A DNA stretch of 64,000 nucleotides from contig JAQSYI010000050.1 in NCBI GenBank assembly GCA_029256185.1, positions 1 through 64,000 of the forward strand, given 5' to 3'. The DNA is from Paenibacillaceae bacterium. Lineage in GTDB: Bacteria; Bacillota; Bacilli; Paenibacillales; NBRC-103111. This document shows, one piece after another, positions 26,334-35,661 of the stretch; position 1 is the stretch's first letter, and each line of letters opens with the position of its first letter. Both the position numbers and the translations under genes were made by a program. The notes under the pieces were generated by a model, which worked only from the letters and a program-made list of their open reading frames with translations, made no database searches and was not told the DNA's origin.

Positions 26334-28592
26334 TTATTGGTGGGAATTCATCTCTCTATACTTTCCCGGAGTGATCCCTTCTTTATTGCGGAAGTAGCGG
26401 ATGAAATTGGTGGTGCTGTTATAATCGAGCTTCTCGGCGATTTCACTTATGGTCATGCTGCTCTCCAAGAGCCATCTCTTGGCGAGAATCAGCCGGTAAT
26501 CGGACAGATAGTCACTGAAGCTGGACCCTGTCTCCAGCTTGAACAACCGCTTCAAATAATCCGGATGGTAATTAAGCGCTTTGGCGCAAGCTTCCAAGGT
26601 CAGATTGGCGTTATTCCTCTCAATCAGACGAATCATCTCATTGGATACGGACCGGCTGCCCTCCTGCTGCTCCCGGAAATAGACCGCTATGGGTACAAGG
26701 AGAGCTTCTTTGATCCTGGCGCAAGCTTCATCGGTGGTCTTCAGCATCTGGAGCTCGGCTGCCAGCAGCATGCCATTCTCTACACTCTGGTTGTGGAAGC
26801 CCGGCTCATGCTGGAGCAGCCTCAGCAGACTCATAATCAGCCTCTGGATAAAATAGCGGTACATGCTCTGGGACAGCTTCGCCTGCTGAAGCTCCCGCAT
26901 AAACAAGTCAAGCTGCTGCTCCGCAATAGCCCCATCCCCAAGCCGGACAGCATCCAGCAGGTCCAGCTCCGGCTGGACCGGATACCGTTCTTCGGTCAGC
27001 GGGTCCTTGCGGATTTCTTCAATATGCGAAATGGTGGTTTCGTTGAGCCTCATGCCGTAGGTCAGCGCGTCAAGGCTTTCCCGGTAGGCCACGGGAGCAT
27101 GGGGAAGATACCCGAATCTCCGGCTGACTCCCATATGCAAGGTCAGGGTGAGATAGCGCTGGACTGCCTCCTGCATGCTCAGGCATAGTCTGTCAACAGT
27201 TAGGGCAAACCCGTCGTCCACGCTTGCGGAAGTGCGCAGCAAGACGAGCAATGTATTATTCAGCACAATGGTATCGAACAGATACTCAGGGGCAATAAGC
27301 TCAGAGACAATATTATTGACGGCGAACAGCAGCAGATCCTTGTCGGATTCATTATACCGGGTATCCTTCAGATTATGGATCTGAATGGCGGTGACAACGC
27401 AATCCTGCCATTTTGCCGGATCTTCTCCGTGTTTCAGAAGCTGCTCCTCAATCTCACGGGAGCTCATCTCCCCCTGGAACAGCTTGAACAGGAAAAATTG
27501 CTGCAGCTGCCTCACCTGATCATTCACCTGGTCGGAGAGGGAATGAAATTTATGACTAAGCAGATGCCACTCGTCTGCCCCGGCCACTGTGCTGGGGGTT
27601 TTCAGATTGCTGGCGAACTGAGTAAGCGTTCTTAAGGGAGTATACAGCTTTTTGGAGCTGATGTACGAGATGGAGACGGCGAACAGGATCATGATGAAGC
27701 AAGTGAACAGAGTTACATACGCAATAGACTTGGAATCCTTGGTTATATCCCGGATGGAGGTTACGGCAATATAATACCAGCCGTTGTAAGCGGATCTGCT
27801 GTAAGTGACCCATACGTCCGTCTCTTCCGCTTCGGACTGGAAGTAGCCGGAGGTCTGCTGCTGCAGCTCCAGCGCTTCTATATAACCCTCATCGGACTGG
27901 TCGGCGCCGATTCTCTCCGGGTTGCCGTGAGCCAGAGCCACATGATGCTCATCAAGCAGCAGCATGGTCTGCGCGCCGGTGGCAGGCAATAAATTATTGA
28001 TCTCGAAGAAGGGAATTTCCATGACCAGCAATCCGGTAGGAATGGACGAGTGAACGGGAATTTTCTTGACAAAATAGAGAGTGGGGGAAGACTCTCCTCC
28101 AGGGCCGCTTCCCACTGCCGCCGATGTGGTCCAAAAGGAGCTTTTCTTGTTGCCCATAAAGGCGAGAAAGCGTTCCTTGTCCTGAGCCTGGTCAAAGGGA
28201 ACTACCCCGCGGCTGTTCATAATCCAGTTGCTCTGGTTGCTCACCAGATAAACATTATGGACGCCCAGGGCAAAGGATTGGAGATTATTGATTCCGGAGA
28301 AAAGGTCGGCCGCCAGCTTGAAGTCCTTGGGCTGGATCTCCTGGCCCAAAGCCGAATAAACCATGGGGGAGCTGATGAACTGGATGGCCAATTGATCCAC
28401 CGTCTTAAGAACCTGCTCCACCCTCGTCTGCACCTGGTGCAGGTTCTGCAGATTCGCTTCATTGACCTTCGCCTGGATCGCCCCGGAGGCCTGATAATAG
28501 GAAAAAAAGCCAATAACCAATACTGGTATAAGCCCCATGGAAAGTCCGTATAAAATCAATTTTGTCAGAAAGCTCGGCTTGTGATATCTCAT
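26334..28592 (-). CDS. Membrane-anchored AraC-family sensor/regulator (module C)
   Basis: Regulator of 752 residues: membrane helix near residues 9-30 (LILYGLSMGLIPVLVIGFF), an extracellular Cache-like region to about 285, a second helix near 288-308, a cytoplasmic linker, and a C-terminal AraC DNA-binding domain (about 650-750) with LTLEACAKALNYHPDYLKRLF and TTNFIRYFRNKEGITPGKYR. The start at 28592 has GGAGG upstream; the in-frame ATG at 28664 lies in the hairpin region. It is the last gene of the module C cluster, about 100 bp after the binding-protein gene, and probably controls that operon. Confidence 0.9.
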   Translation of the reverse strand: MRYHKPSFLTKLILYGLSMGLIPVLVIGFFSYYQASGAIQAKVNEANLQNLHQVQTRVEQVLKTVDQLAIQFISSPMVYSALGQEIQPKDFKLAADLFSGINNLQSFALGVHNVYLVSNQSNWIMNSRGVVPFDQAQDKERFLAFMGNKKSSFWTTSAAVGSGPGGESSPTLYFVKKIPVHSSIPTGLLVMEIPFFEINNLLPATGAQTMLLLDEHHVALAHGNPERIGADQSDEGYIEALELQQQTSGYFQSEAEETDVWVTYSRSAYNGWYYIAVTSIRDITKDSKSIAYVTLFTCFIMILFAVSISYISSKKLYTPLRTLTQFASNLKTPSTVAGADEWHLLSHKFHSLSDQVNDQVRQLQQFFLFKLFQGEMSSREIEEQLLKHGEDPAKWQDCVVTAIQIHNLKDTRYNESDKDLLLFAVNNIVSELIAPEYLFDTIVLNNTLLVLLRTSASVDDGFALTVDRLCLSMQEAVQRYLTLTLHMGVSRRFGYLPHAPVAYRESLDALTYGMRLNETTISHIEEIRKDPLTEERYPVQPELDLLDAVRLGDGAIAEQQLDLFMRELQQAKLSQSMYRYFIQRLIMSLLRLLQHEPGFHNQSVENGMLLAAELQMLKTTDEACARIKEALLVPIAVYFREQQEGSRSVSNEMIRLIERNNANLTLEACAKALNYHPDYLKRLFKLETGSSFSDYLSDYRLILAKRWLLESSMTISEIAEKLDYNSTTNFIRYFRNKEGITPGKYREMNSHQ

Positions 28593-28632
28593 AGAACCTC
28601 CGCATGTTGTGCGAATTCCGTTACGACGGAAG

Positions 28633-28687
28633 AGAGAGAATCCCCCGGCATGCGCTTCAGGCATACCGAGGGTGATAGATTCTCTCC
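28633..28687 (-). terminator. Long hairpin between binding-protein and AraC-type genes
   Basis: GAGAGAATC (28634-28642) pairs with GATTCTCTC (28678-28686), enclosing a second stem formed by CCGGCATGC and the GCATACCG region. It lies 8 bp after the binding-protein stop and probably limits read-through into the regulator gene. Confidence 0.65.
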
Positions 28688-28694
28688 CTGCCGC

Positions 28695-30242
28695 TTATTT
28701 GGCTATTTTAGCATATTCCTTGGCCAATTCCTCCATCACTTTGCTGCCGCCGTTTGCTTTCCATTGCTCCACTGCCTTATCCCAGCCTTTATCGTCAATC
28801 TCGCCCATAATATATTTTATGGAGGCGTCATTTAAGATGCTGGTCAGATCCTTGCCCCGCTCCGTGAAGGTGGCGGAAATCAGCGGCTCGGCGGGATTGA
28901 ATACCGCCAGAGCGGTGTTCTCCTTGAGCATTTTGTTCACCTTGGCATTCAGCTCCGGAGCATTGCCTGCTTCAAGGGCATTATTGTTGAACCAGTCATC
29001 CGTGCGGAATTGACCGAAGGGAACGATCTCTGATGAATACGTCTTCTCATCCGTGCGGATGGCCTTGCCGTTCTCCAGCTTATAGTGCTTCCCTTCGATT
29101 CCCCACACCTGCAGATTCACCATTTTTTGATCGGCCATTTTGTCGAAGAAGTCCAGCGCCTTCCTCAGATCCGCTTCGGTTTTCACGCTGGACTTGGGAA
29201 ACAGGAACTCTCCCGCATGACCTGCCGCGGCAATGATCCGCTCGCCCTTCGGTCCCTGAAACCGGCTCAGCACATCCAGCTTGGCCTGGGGAAATTTCTT
29301 GTACAGGTCGTTATGCTTGCTGGTGGTATTGTCCACAACCTGAAAGATCATGCCCGCTTTGCCAGCATTTATGTTATCAATAGGAGTTTTGACAATGGCA
29401 AAATCGTTGTTCATCAGCTTCTCGTCATACAGACGTTTCATAAACTGCAAGGCCTGCTTGTATTCCTGGGTAAACTGGGCGGGGGTAAACTGGCCGTCCT
29501 TCATATCCCAGGTGTTGGGTGCGCCCAGGAAACCGGCAATTTGCGCCACGGTTACGGTTGCGACCGTATCACCCTCCGTAAGCCCGTAGGTATCGGCGTT
29601 CCCGTTTTTATCAGGATCATTTAAGGTGAAGGCCTTGATTACATTATAAAGCTCATCCAGTGTTTTGGGCTCCTGCAGCCCCAAATTGTCCAGCCAATCC
29701 TTGCGGAAGGTGATTCCGTTGCGGGCGATGGGCCGGAAGCGGTACACACCGTATATTTTCCCGTCCACGGATACGTTGTTCAGCACATTGGCATTGAGCT
29801 TGCTGAGATTGGGGTAATCCTTCAGATAAGGCCCCACCTCCCAGAACATTCCTGACCGCATGGCGTTGATGATTGCCGAATCCTTCACGTTCAGCGCCGT
29901 AACGACCATGGGCAGGTCTCCTGAAGCCAGGGTTACATTGAGCTTGTCATTGTACGCGCTGCCCGGCACCCAGGTGATATTGAGATCCGTATTCGTATAT
30001 TCCTCAATGACCTTCAGGGCCTCGCTGTCTGCCTTGGGCGGCTCCGCATCATAGAATACATTCATGACACTGAGCTTGAACGGTTCTTTGGCCGCCGTCT
30101 GTGTGGCCTGAGGCGATCCGGTCTGGCTGCCCGTTGCCGGCGTTCCATTGGCGCCTGTTTCTTTGTCTGCGCATCCGGCCAGCAGCGTCATGCCTACGGC
30201 GACGGTCAGGGCGGGAGCGATTACCGATTTTTTGTAATTCAT
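28695..30242 (-). CDS. Extracellular solute-binding lipoprotein (module C)
   Basis: Sugar-binding lipoprotein of 515 residues: signal peptide with lipobox TLLAGCADK, a Thr/Gly/Ser-rich linker, then a CUT1-type two-lobe domain (FKLSVMNVFYDAEPPKAD near the start; ITFRKDWLDNLGLQEPKT mid-lobe, a motif shared with the module D protein). AAAAGGAGG precedes the ATG. It follows the two permease genes by 60 bp. Confidence 0.92.
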   Translation of the reverse strand: MNYKKSVIAPALTVAVGMTLLAGCADKETGANGTPATGSQTGSPQATQTAAKEPFKLSVMNVFYDAEPPKADSEALKVIEEYTNTDLNITWVPGSAYNDKLNVTLASGDLPMVVTALNVKDSAIINAMRSGMFWEVGPYLKDYPNLSKLNANVLNNVSVDGKIYGVYRFRPIARNGITFRKDWLDNLGLQEPKTLDELYNVIKAFTLNDPDKNGNADTYGLTEGDTVATVTVAQIAGFLGAPNTWDMKDGQFTPAQFTQEYKQALQFMKRLYDEKLMNNDFAIVKTPIDNINAGKAGMIFQVVDNTTSKHNDLYKKFPQAKLDVLSRFQGPKGERIIAAAGHAGEFLFPKSSVKTEADLRKALDFFDKMADQKMVNLQVWGIEGKHYKLENGKAIRTDEKTYSSEIVPFGQFRTDDWFNNNALEAGNAPELNAKVNKMLKENTALAVFNPAEPLISATFTERGKDLTSILNDASIKYIMGEIDDKGWDKAVEQWKANGGSKVMEELAKEYAKIAK

Positions 30243-30302
30243 TGTTGAAACCTCCTTTTTATTTGTACATATGATGAGGCAATAACCTGGAGGGGAATTG
30301 CG

Positions 30303-31178
30303 TCATTCCTTGACGGAGCCCAGAAGCACGCCTTTGGCAAAGTGCTTCTGCAAGAAGGGATACACCATCAGGATCGGCACGGTGGCAATGACAATCGTGG
30401 CCATCTTGACGGTTTGGGCGGGCGGGACGAAGGTTTCCCCGAATTGGCTGGAATCGCCGATGCCCCCCGAGGCCAGGATCACAATCTGTCTCAGCCAGAT
30501 CTGAATCGGCCATTTGTTGGAATCATTGATATACAAGAGCGCGCTGAAAAACTGGTTCCAATGCCCCACGGCGTAGAACAGGGCGAAGGTTGCAATGGCC
30601 GGCAGGGAGAGGGGAATGACGATCCGGAACATGATTTGCAGGTAATTGCAGCCGTCTATTTCCGCCGCCTCCTCCAGTCCGTCGGGCAGCTGCTGGAAGA
30701 AATTTTTCAGGATGATCAGATTGAAGGCGCTGATCGCCCCCGGTATAATAAGCGCTCCGAACGTATTGATCAGCCCGAAGGACTTGACGATGAGATAGGT
30801 GGGGATAATGCCTCCGCTGAACAGCAGCGTGAACACCACGAGAAACATGATCACCTTGCGTCCTGCCAGATCCTTGTGAGCCAGACCGAATGCCATGAGG
30901 CAGGTGAACAGCAGATTGGTCAGAGTGCCCGCCACTGTAATGAATACCGTAACAGCGAGACTTTGTCCAATCACACTGGAGGAGAAGATATACCGGTAGC
31001 CGTCAAGGGAATATTTCGTTGGAAAAAGCACGAGCCGGTTGCCGAGCAATTCCTCCGATGCGGTAAAGGAACCGGCCAGCACATAGACAAACGGCAGTAC
31101 GGCACACAGTGAAATGATAAACAGCAGTGCATAGTTGATGGAATCCCCAATCCGGTCTGTCCAGGTTCTGTTTTGCAT
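30303..31178 (-). CDS. Carbohydrate ABC transporter permease, MalG-like (module C)
   Basis: Permease of 291 residues with six helices and the EAA loop LEEAAEIDGCNYLQIMF followed by IPLSLPA. The true start is the ATG at 31178, with GGAGAGGAGGG upstream; the larger frame to 31607 is an artefact overlapping the partner permease. Its first base is the last base of that gene's TGA stop (TGATG), so the two are translationally coupled. Confidence 0.92.
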   Translation of the reverse strand: MQNRTWTDRIGDSINYALLFIISLCAVLPFVYVLAGSFTASEELLGNRLVLFPTKYSLDGYRYIFSSSVIGQSLAVTVFITVAGTLTNLLFTCLMAFGLAHKDLAGRKVIMFLVVFTLLFSGGIIPTYLIVKSFGLINTFGALIIPGAISAFNLIILKNFFQQLPDGLEEAAEIDGCNYLQIMFRIVIPLSLPAIATFALFYAVGHWNQFFSALLYINDSNKWPIQIWLRQIVILASGGIGDSSQFGETFVPPAQTVKMATIVIATVPILMVYPFLQKHFAKGVLLGSVKE

Positions 31179-32125
31179 CAGTAGATTCCCTCCTCTCCAA
31201 ACATTTTGGCCAAATAATTGGCCGAGAGCACAAGGATCAGCCCGATGACCGACTTGAACAGGCCTACGGCGGTACTGTAGCTGAACTGTCCTTGGGTAAT
31301 GCCGACGGTATATACATAGGTATCGAACACCTCGCCCACATTCCGGTTCAGGGCGTTCAGCATCAGATAGATTTGCTCGAAGCCGGTATCCAGAAAGTTC
31401 CCCAACCGCAGGATCAGCATAATGACTATGGTGCTGCGGATAGCCGGGAGGGTGATATGCCACAGCTGGCGCCATCTGCCTGCTCCATCCATGCGGGCTG
31501 CCTCGTAGAGCTGCTGGTCCACGCCCGCGAGGGCTGCCAGGAAGATAATCGTGCCCCAGCCCGTTTCCTTCCAGACGATCTCTCCGATAATCAGCGGCCG
31601 GAACCACTGGGTGCTCCCCAGAAAATTGATCTGCTCCATTCCCAGGGACGCCAGTATATTGTTGACCATGCCATCCTCCGTGGTGAAGAATACGTAGGCC
31701 AGCCCCACCACCACCACCCAGGATACAAAGTGCGGAATATATACCATGGTCTGTACGAAGCGCTTGAACACTCCCGAACGGACCTCATTCAACATTAATG
31801 CCAGCATAATAGGGATGGGAAAATAGAAGAACAAGTTATAGAAGGCCAGGGCAAATGTGTTGCGGAACAGCGTCCAAAACAAGGGATCCCCAAACAGGCG
31901 CTCGAAATGATAGAAGCCGGTCCAGTCGCTTCCAAAGACACCCAGGTAAGGCTGATAGTTCATAAAGGCGATCACCAGGCCCCACATGGGCGCATACTTG
32001 AAGGCCAGGAAATAAAGCAGGCCGGGGAGAATCATGATATACAGCCATTGGTGGCGCTTTAGCCGCTTGTAATAAGCCCGTCTGCGGGAGACAGCCGGAT
32101 GGGGCAGAACCCGTTCGTTGATCAT
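31178..32125 (-). CDS. Carbohydrate ABC transporter permease, MalF-like (module C)
   Basis: Permease of 315 residues: basic tail, first helix at WLYIMILPGLLYFLAF, and EAA loop LYEAARMDGAGRWRQLW followed by ITLPAIRST. The start at 32125 has AGGAGGG upstream. It lies 17 bp after the GH43-like gene and couples to the next permease. As in modules A and D, no ATPase gene is present. Confidence 0.92.
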   Translation of the reverse strand: MINERVLPHPAVSRRRAYYKRLKRHQWLYIMILPGLLYFLAFKYAPMWGLVIAFMNYQPYLGVFGSDWTGFYHFERLFGDPLFWTLFRNTFALAFYNLFFYFPIPIMLALMLNEVRSGVFKRFVQTMVYIPHFVSWVVVVGLAYVFFTTEDGMVNNILASLGMEQINFLGSTQWFRPLIIGEIVWKETGWGTIIFLAALAGVDQQLYEAARMDGAGRWRQLWHITLPAIRSTIVIMLILRLGNFLDTGFEQIYLMLNALNRNVGEVFDTYVYTVGITQGQFSYSTAVGLFKSVIGLILVLSANYLAKMFGEEGIY

Positions 32126-32142
32126 TTTTATTCCCTCCTGTC

Positions 32143-33033
32143 TCATGAAATATGCCAATGCTCCAAGTCCCCGCTCCAAGCCAGTCCAAGGGCGGCTCCA
32201 TGGGGACCTTCCGTGTCTCCGTGGAAGGCCATCAGCCATTTGCCGCAAGCCTCCCGGCGGTCCAGCACCATGGCCGCGGTAGGTCCTCCCGGTGCCCAGG
32301 CCAGTTCGGGGAAATCCAAATACCGGACCTCAGACCAATCCAGCAGATTGCGGGAGCGAGCTGTTCCGATGCCGCGGCCCTGGCGGCAGGGAGAGAAGAA
32401 CAGGACGAACTCCTCTCCATCCCGTACTATGCAGGGATTCTCAACCGTGCTTCCGTCCGGTGTCTCCGTGCTTGATAATACGGGTCTGTCCGGTGAGGCT
32501 TCCTGCCAGTCGCGCAAATTATCCGACACCAGCGCCCCCAGCTGCCCGGCGGCCTTGTAGAAGCACCAGTACCGGCTCTGATATTCAACCAGATACGGGT
32601 CAATCTGTCGGGGAGAGGAGGACCAGACTGCCTGACAGCCACTCTCCTGAATCATCCACGGCTCGCTCCAATTGGTCAGATCAGCGCTCTCCATCAGCCA
32701 TAGCCGGGAACTGGCGTTTCCGTATATTTCTCCCGGCTCCATAGGGTAGCTCTGCACGCACAGCAGCCACTTGCCGCCTGCCCGGACAATATTGCCGGGA
32801 CTGGAGAAATTAAGCGGGGAGTCGGCCACCCGGACAGCAGGCTCCCAATGGGCCAGATCTGTGCTGCGGCTGTGCTCCATATACAGGCGGTAGCGGTCCT
32901 GCTCCTGTTCCTGCTCCACAACGGTATAGAAGATATGATAGATTCCCTCGTGATGAAACAAAACCGGATCTCGGTATGCTAGCCGAATGTCTTGCCGGAT
33001 CGGGTTGGTGACGGCTTCCCATTTGATGCTCAT
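32143..33033 (-). CDS. GH43/GH32-like beta-propeller glycosidase
   Basis: Protein of 296 residues without a signal peptide, so probably intracellular. It reads as a five-bladed propeller with the three acidic motifs of clan F/J enzymes: RDP with Asp22, the RQIDPYL Asp, and VENP with the general acid Glu. Repeated blade motifs (STDLAHW, SADLTNW, SDNLRDW, SRNLLDW, SGDLEHW) mark each blade edge. It is first in the module C operon and likely cleaves the imported oligosaccharide (arabinose-, xylose- or fructose-containing by family). GGGAGG lies 13 bases before the ATG, a rather long spacing. Confidence 0.8.
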   Translation of the reverse strand: MSIKWEAVTNPIRQDIRLAYRDPVLFHHEGIYHIFYTVVEQEQEQDRYRLYMEHSRSTDLAHWEPAVRVADSPLNFSSPGNIVRAGGKWLLCVQSYPMEPGEIYGNASSRLWLMESADLTNWSEPWMIQESGCQAVWSSSPRQIDPYLVEYQSRYWCFYKAAGQLGALVSDNLRDWQEASPDRPVLSSTETPDGSTVENPCIVRDGEEFVLFFSPCRQGRGIGTARSRNLLDWSEVRYLDFPELAWAPGGPTAAMVLDRREACGKWLMAFHGDTEGPHGAALGLAWSGDLEHWHIS

Positions 33034-33121
33034 GTACGTGTATGGCCTCCCTGAGTCTGATGGACATGTTGGTGTGTGCTGCTTGTGAGAAGAGCATAAC
33101 GGGAAGATGCCATATCAGGCT

Positions 33122-33277
33122 ATATTCATTTGGGGACTATTCGCGGCGGCCGCGCGGCAATTGGCGGGGAAATGCGCCTGATAATCTTCGCAGAACCTGT
33201 GATATTCATTGGAGGAAGGAGTGGGACTGGTTGGAGCAACCGCGATATTCATTGGAGAAACTGTGATGTTCATCGGA
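33122..33277. repeat. Four GATATTCATTGGAG-type direct repeats upstream of the module C operon
   Basis: Copies lie at about 33122, 33201, 33244 and 33265; the last two are exactly 21 bp apart and the middle two 43 bp apart. They start about 90 bp upstream of the GH43-like ATG. Direct repeats two helical turns apart are how AraC-family proteins often bind, so they may be operators; a simple degenerate repeat is the alternative. Confidence 0.5.
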
Positions 33278-33342
33278 GAAGCTGCCGGTAAACCCGGCAA
33301 AATCTCACCTGTGCTACCCCTGTCTCTTCACTACACCCTGAT

Positions 33343-33539
33343 TTAGCGGAAATTTTTGACCTTATCTCTGCGAATTCTTCCCTTTCTCGCCGATTTAGCG
33401 GAAAAAATTTCCGCTAAATCCTCCTGAATGCCCCGAAACAGGCATTTGGACCAGGTTTGGAGAAGGTTAACGGAAAATTTTTCCGTTAATTCTGCGTAAT
33501 TACCGAGAAACCTCCTGATAACGGAAATTTTTTCCGTTA
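33343..33539. repeat. Palindrome array 1 (TTARCGGAAA-N3-TTTCCGYTAA)
   Basis: Palindromes are centred at 33354 (right arm degenerate), 33406 (13-bp perfect arms), 33478 and 33529. Spacings are 52, 72 and 51 bp. The first two use AGCGG/CCGCT arms and the last two AACGG/CCGTT, so base changes are matched in both arms. The region from 33467 also matches 40122-40253 outside the palindromes. Confidence 0.8.
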
Positions 33540-33641
33540 GTTAGGCCGTCCCGTTGACCTTTATTGCCAACTCCTTCAGCACTTGATCTACTGCGGGAGG
33601 GCTCCTCCTCCTCCTCGGAATGATACTTTGTGGTCTACAAA

Positions 33642-33679
33642 AAAGGAAGGACAGCTATAATCCCAGCCGTCCTTCCTTT
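33642..33679 (-). terminator. Terminator of the ABC exporter operon
   Basis: AAAGGAAGGAC (33642-33652) pairs with GTCCTTCCTTT (33669-33679); on the minus strand the stem is followed by TTTTTTG. It lies about 90 bp past the stop of the second exporter gene. Confidence 0.85.
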
Positions 33680-33765
33680 ATATGGTGCTCTCTCACCCTC
33701 TACCCTGTCCCGCTAAGCTCCGCTCCGCCCCGATCCCAAGCCCCCAGCCAGTACCAACCGGAATA

Positions 33766-35661
33766 CTATGCCGTGTGCCGCTTGAACTGGCTGGTATATA
33801 GCCTGAAGTAGAAGCCCTCTGCGGCCAACAGTTCTTCATGAGTGCCCCGTTCAATAATCCGGCCCCCGTCAATAACCAGAATCTGATCTGCCTCGCGGAT
33901 GGTGCTCAATCGGTGGGCGATCACGAAGCTGGTACGTCCCTGCATCAGCGTAAGCAGCGCCTGCTGGATATGCATCTCCGTCCGGGTATCGATGCTGCTC
34001 GTAGCTTCGTCAAGAATCAGAATCTTCGGATCAGCCAGAATGGCCCGGGCGATGGTAATCAGCTGCCGCTGGCCATGGCTCAGATTGCTGCCTTCCGCGG
34101 CAAGCACCGTATCGAAGCCCTTGGGAAGCTTGCGGATGAAGCCTTCGGCATTGGCCAGCCTCGCCGCTTCCTCCACCTCCCCGTCCGTCGCATCCAATCG
34201 ACCGTACCGGATATTATTGCGGATAGAGTCCGAGAACAGGCAGGCGTCCTGCAGCACAATCCCCAGTTGGCTTCTCAGATTATCCTTGCTGATAGCACTG
34301 ATGCTCTCTCCGTCGATGCTGACCGTGCCCCCCTCTATCTCGTAGAAGCGGGTCAACAGATTGACGATCGTGGTTTTGCCCGCCCCCGTAGGCCCTACCA
34401 GCGCTATCGTCTCCCCTGGCTTAGCATGAAGACTCACTTGGCGGAGCACAGGAACTCCCGGAAGATAGCCGAAGGTCACATCCTCGAACACAACCTCGCC
34501 TCTCCCCTCTGTCCATTCCTTCTCCAACGCTTGTTCCTCATACTCCGATGGAGTGTCCATAACCTCGAATACCCGCTCCGCCCCGGCAATCGCCGCCTGG
34601 ATCAGATTGAACTGATTGGCCAGCTCATTGATCGGCCGTCCGAACTGGCGGGAATAATTCAGGAAGCTCACCACCGTGCCGATGCTGGTCAACTCCCGCA
34701 GCACCATCCAACCGCCCGAGAAGGCAATCAGCGCGAAGCTCAGGTTATTGAGCACGTTCATGACCGGCCCCATCAACCCGGAGAAAATCTGGGCGTGGAT
34801 TGCCGACCCGGTAAGCTTGCGGTTAATTTCCTCGAATTCTTCCATCGCCTTGTCTTCACGGCAGAAGGAAGCCACCACCTTTTGTCCCGAGACAGTCTCT
34901 TCAATAAAGCCGTTCAGCTGTCCCAGGTTCTGCTGCTGCCCCTTGAAATGCTTGCGGGTAAACCCGGCAATCCGGCGCGTCACGAACATAGTGGCGGGAA
35001 TCATCAGCAAATTCAACAACGCAAGCCAGACATTCAGGGTAAGCATGATCACAAACGCTCCGGTCAGCGTGATAACGCTGGAGATCAGCTGAGTCACGCT
35101 CTGGTTCATCGTAGATGTAATATTATCCACATCATTGGTGGTCCGGCTCATCAGTTCCCCATGAGTCTTGCTGTCAAAGAAACGCAGCGGCAGCTTCTGC
35201 AGCTTTTCAATCAGATCATTGCGCAGCTGCCATACCGCCCGCTGGGATACCTTGTTCATCATATAAACCTGGAACCAGTTGAGAACGGCACCAATCAGGT
35301 AAACCCCCAGCAGAAACGAGCACAGAGTCAAGAGCCCGTTATAATTCCGCGGCAGAATATAATCGTCAATCGCCATCCCAATCAGGTAAGGACCGACTAA
35401 GCCGAGAATAGAGCTTGCGGCTGTCAGCACGAACACGGCGGCAAGCGCTGCCCGTTGTCTGCGCAAATAAGTCCATAACCTTGCAACGGTTCCCTTCGTA
35501 TTCTTGGCGCGCACCTTGGGGATCATGCCTCTTGCCCCGTTTTGACCCAGGCCAGGGCCTCCGCCAAGCACAGGTCCTCCTGGTCCCGGCCTCATTCCCA
35601 TATCAGGGGATCTGGTACCGTCTGCCGTACCTCCGGCACGTCCCCGTTGATTCTCAGGCAT
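33766..35661 (-). CDS. ABC exporter half-transporter, YfiC/LmrA-like (second subunit)
   Basis: Membrane exporter subunit of 631 residues. An N-terminal Gly/Pro/Met-rich tail of about 50 residues precedes six helices, then an ATPase with GPTGAGKTT, LSHGQRQLITIARAI and ILILDEATSSIDT. The signature is LSHGQ instead of LSGGQ, a frequent trait of one partner in heterodimeric exporters. The start at 35661 has GAGAGGAGG upstream and overlaps the partner's stop by 8 bp. The frame extending to 35817 is spurious. It likely forms a heterodimer exporting drugs or peptides. Confidence 0.9.
   Translation of the reverse strand: MPENQRGRAGGTADGTRSPDMGMRPGPGGPVLGGGPGLGQNGARGMIPKVRAKNTKGTVARLWTYLRRQRAALAAVFVLTAASSILGLVGPYLIGMAIDDYILPRNYNGLLTLCSFLLGVYLIGAVLNWFQVYMMNKVSQRAVWQLRNDLIEKLQKLPLRFFDSKTHGELMSRTTNDVDNITSTMNQSVTQLISSVITLTGAFVIMLTLNVWLALLNLLMIPATMFVTRRIAGFTRKHFKGQQQNLGQLNGFIEETVSGQKVVASFCREDKAMEEFEEINRKLTGSAIHAQIFSGLMGPVMNVLNNLSFALIAFSGGWMVLRELTSIGTVVSFLNYSRQFGRPINELANQFNLIQAAIAGAERVFEVMDTPSEYEEQALEKEWTEGRGEVVFEDVTFGYLPGVPVLRQVSLHAKPGETIALVGPTGAGKTTIVNLLTRFYEIEGGTVSIDGESISAISKDNLRSQLGIVLQDACLFSDSIRNNIRYGRLDATDGEVEEAARLANAEGFIRKLPKGFDTVLAAEGSNLSHGQRQLITIARAILADPKILILDEATSSIDTRTEMHIQQALLTLMQGRTSFVIAHRLSTIREADQILVIDGGRIIERGTHEELLAAEGFYFRLYTSQFKRHTA

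Larger units (their letters stand above)
33034..33765. other. 732-bp non-coding region with two repeat types
   Basis: No gene is supported. Next to the GH43-like gene are four copies of a GATATTCATTGGAG-type word (33122-33277). Positions 33343-33539 hold a four-member palindrome array. A terminator for the exporter operon lies at 33642-33679. The reading frame on the minus strand at 33115-33300 is made of the repeats and is not convincing as a protein. Confidence 0.6.

Noticed and set aside
30303..31607. A 434-residue permease with a long N-terminal extension
   Set aside because: The extension is out-of-frame translation of the upstream permease gene; the ATG at 31178 with GGAGGG is the real start.
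33115..33300. Small minus-strand protein with repeated SPMNI-type words
   Set aside because: It is a translation of the GATATTCATTGG direct repeats and has no plausible start signal.
33838..35400. 520-codon plus-strand open frame opposite the exporter gene
   Set aside because: Mirror frame of an ABC exporter with intact motifs on the minus strand; no ribosome site or domain of its own.
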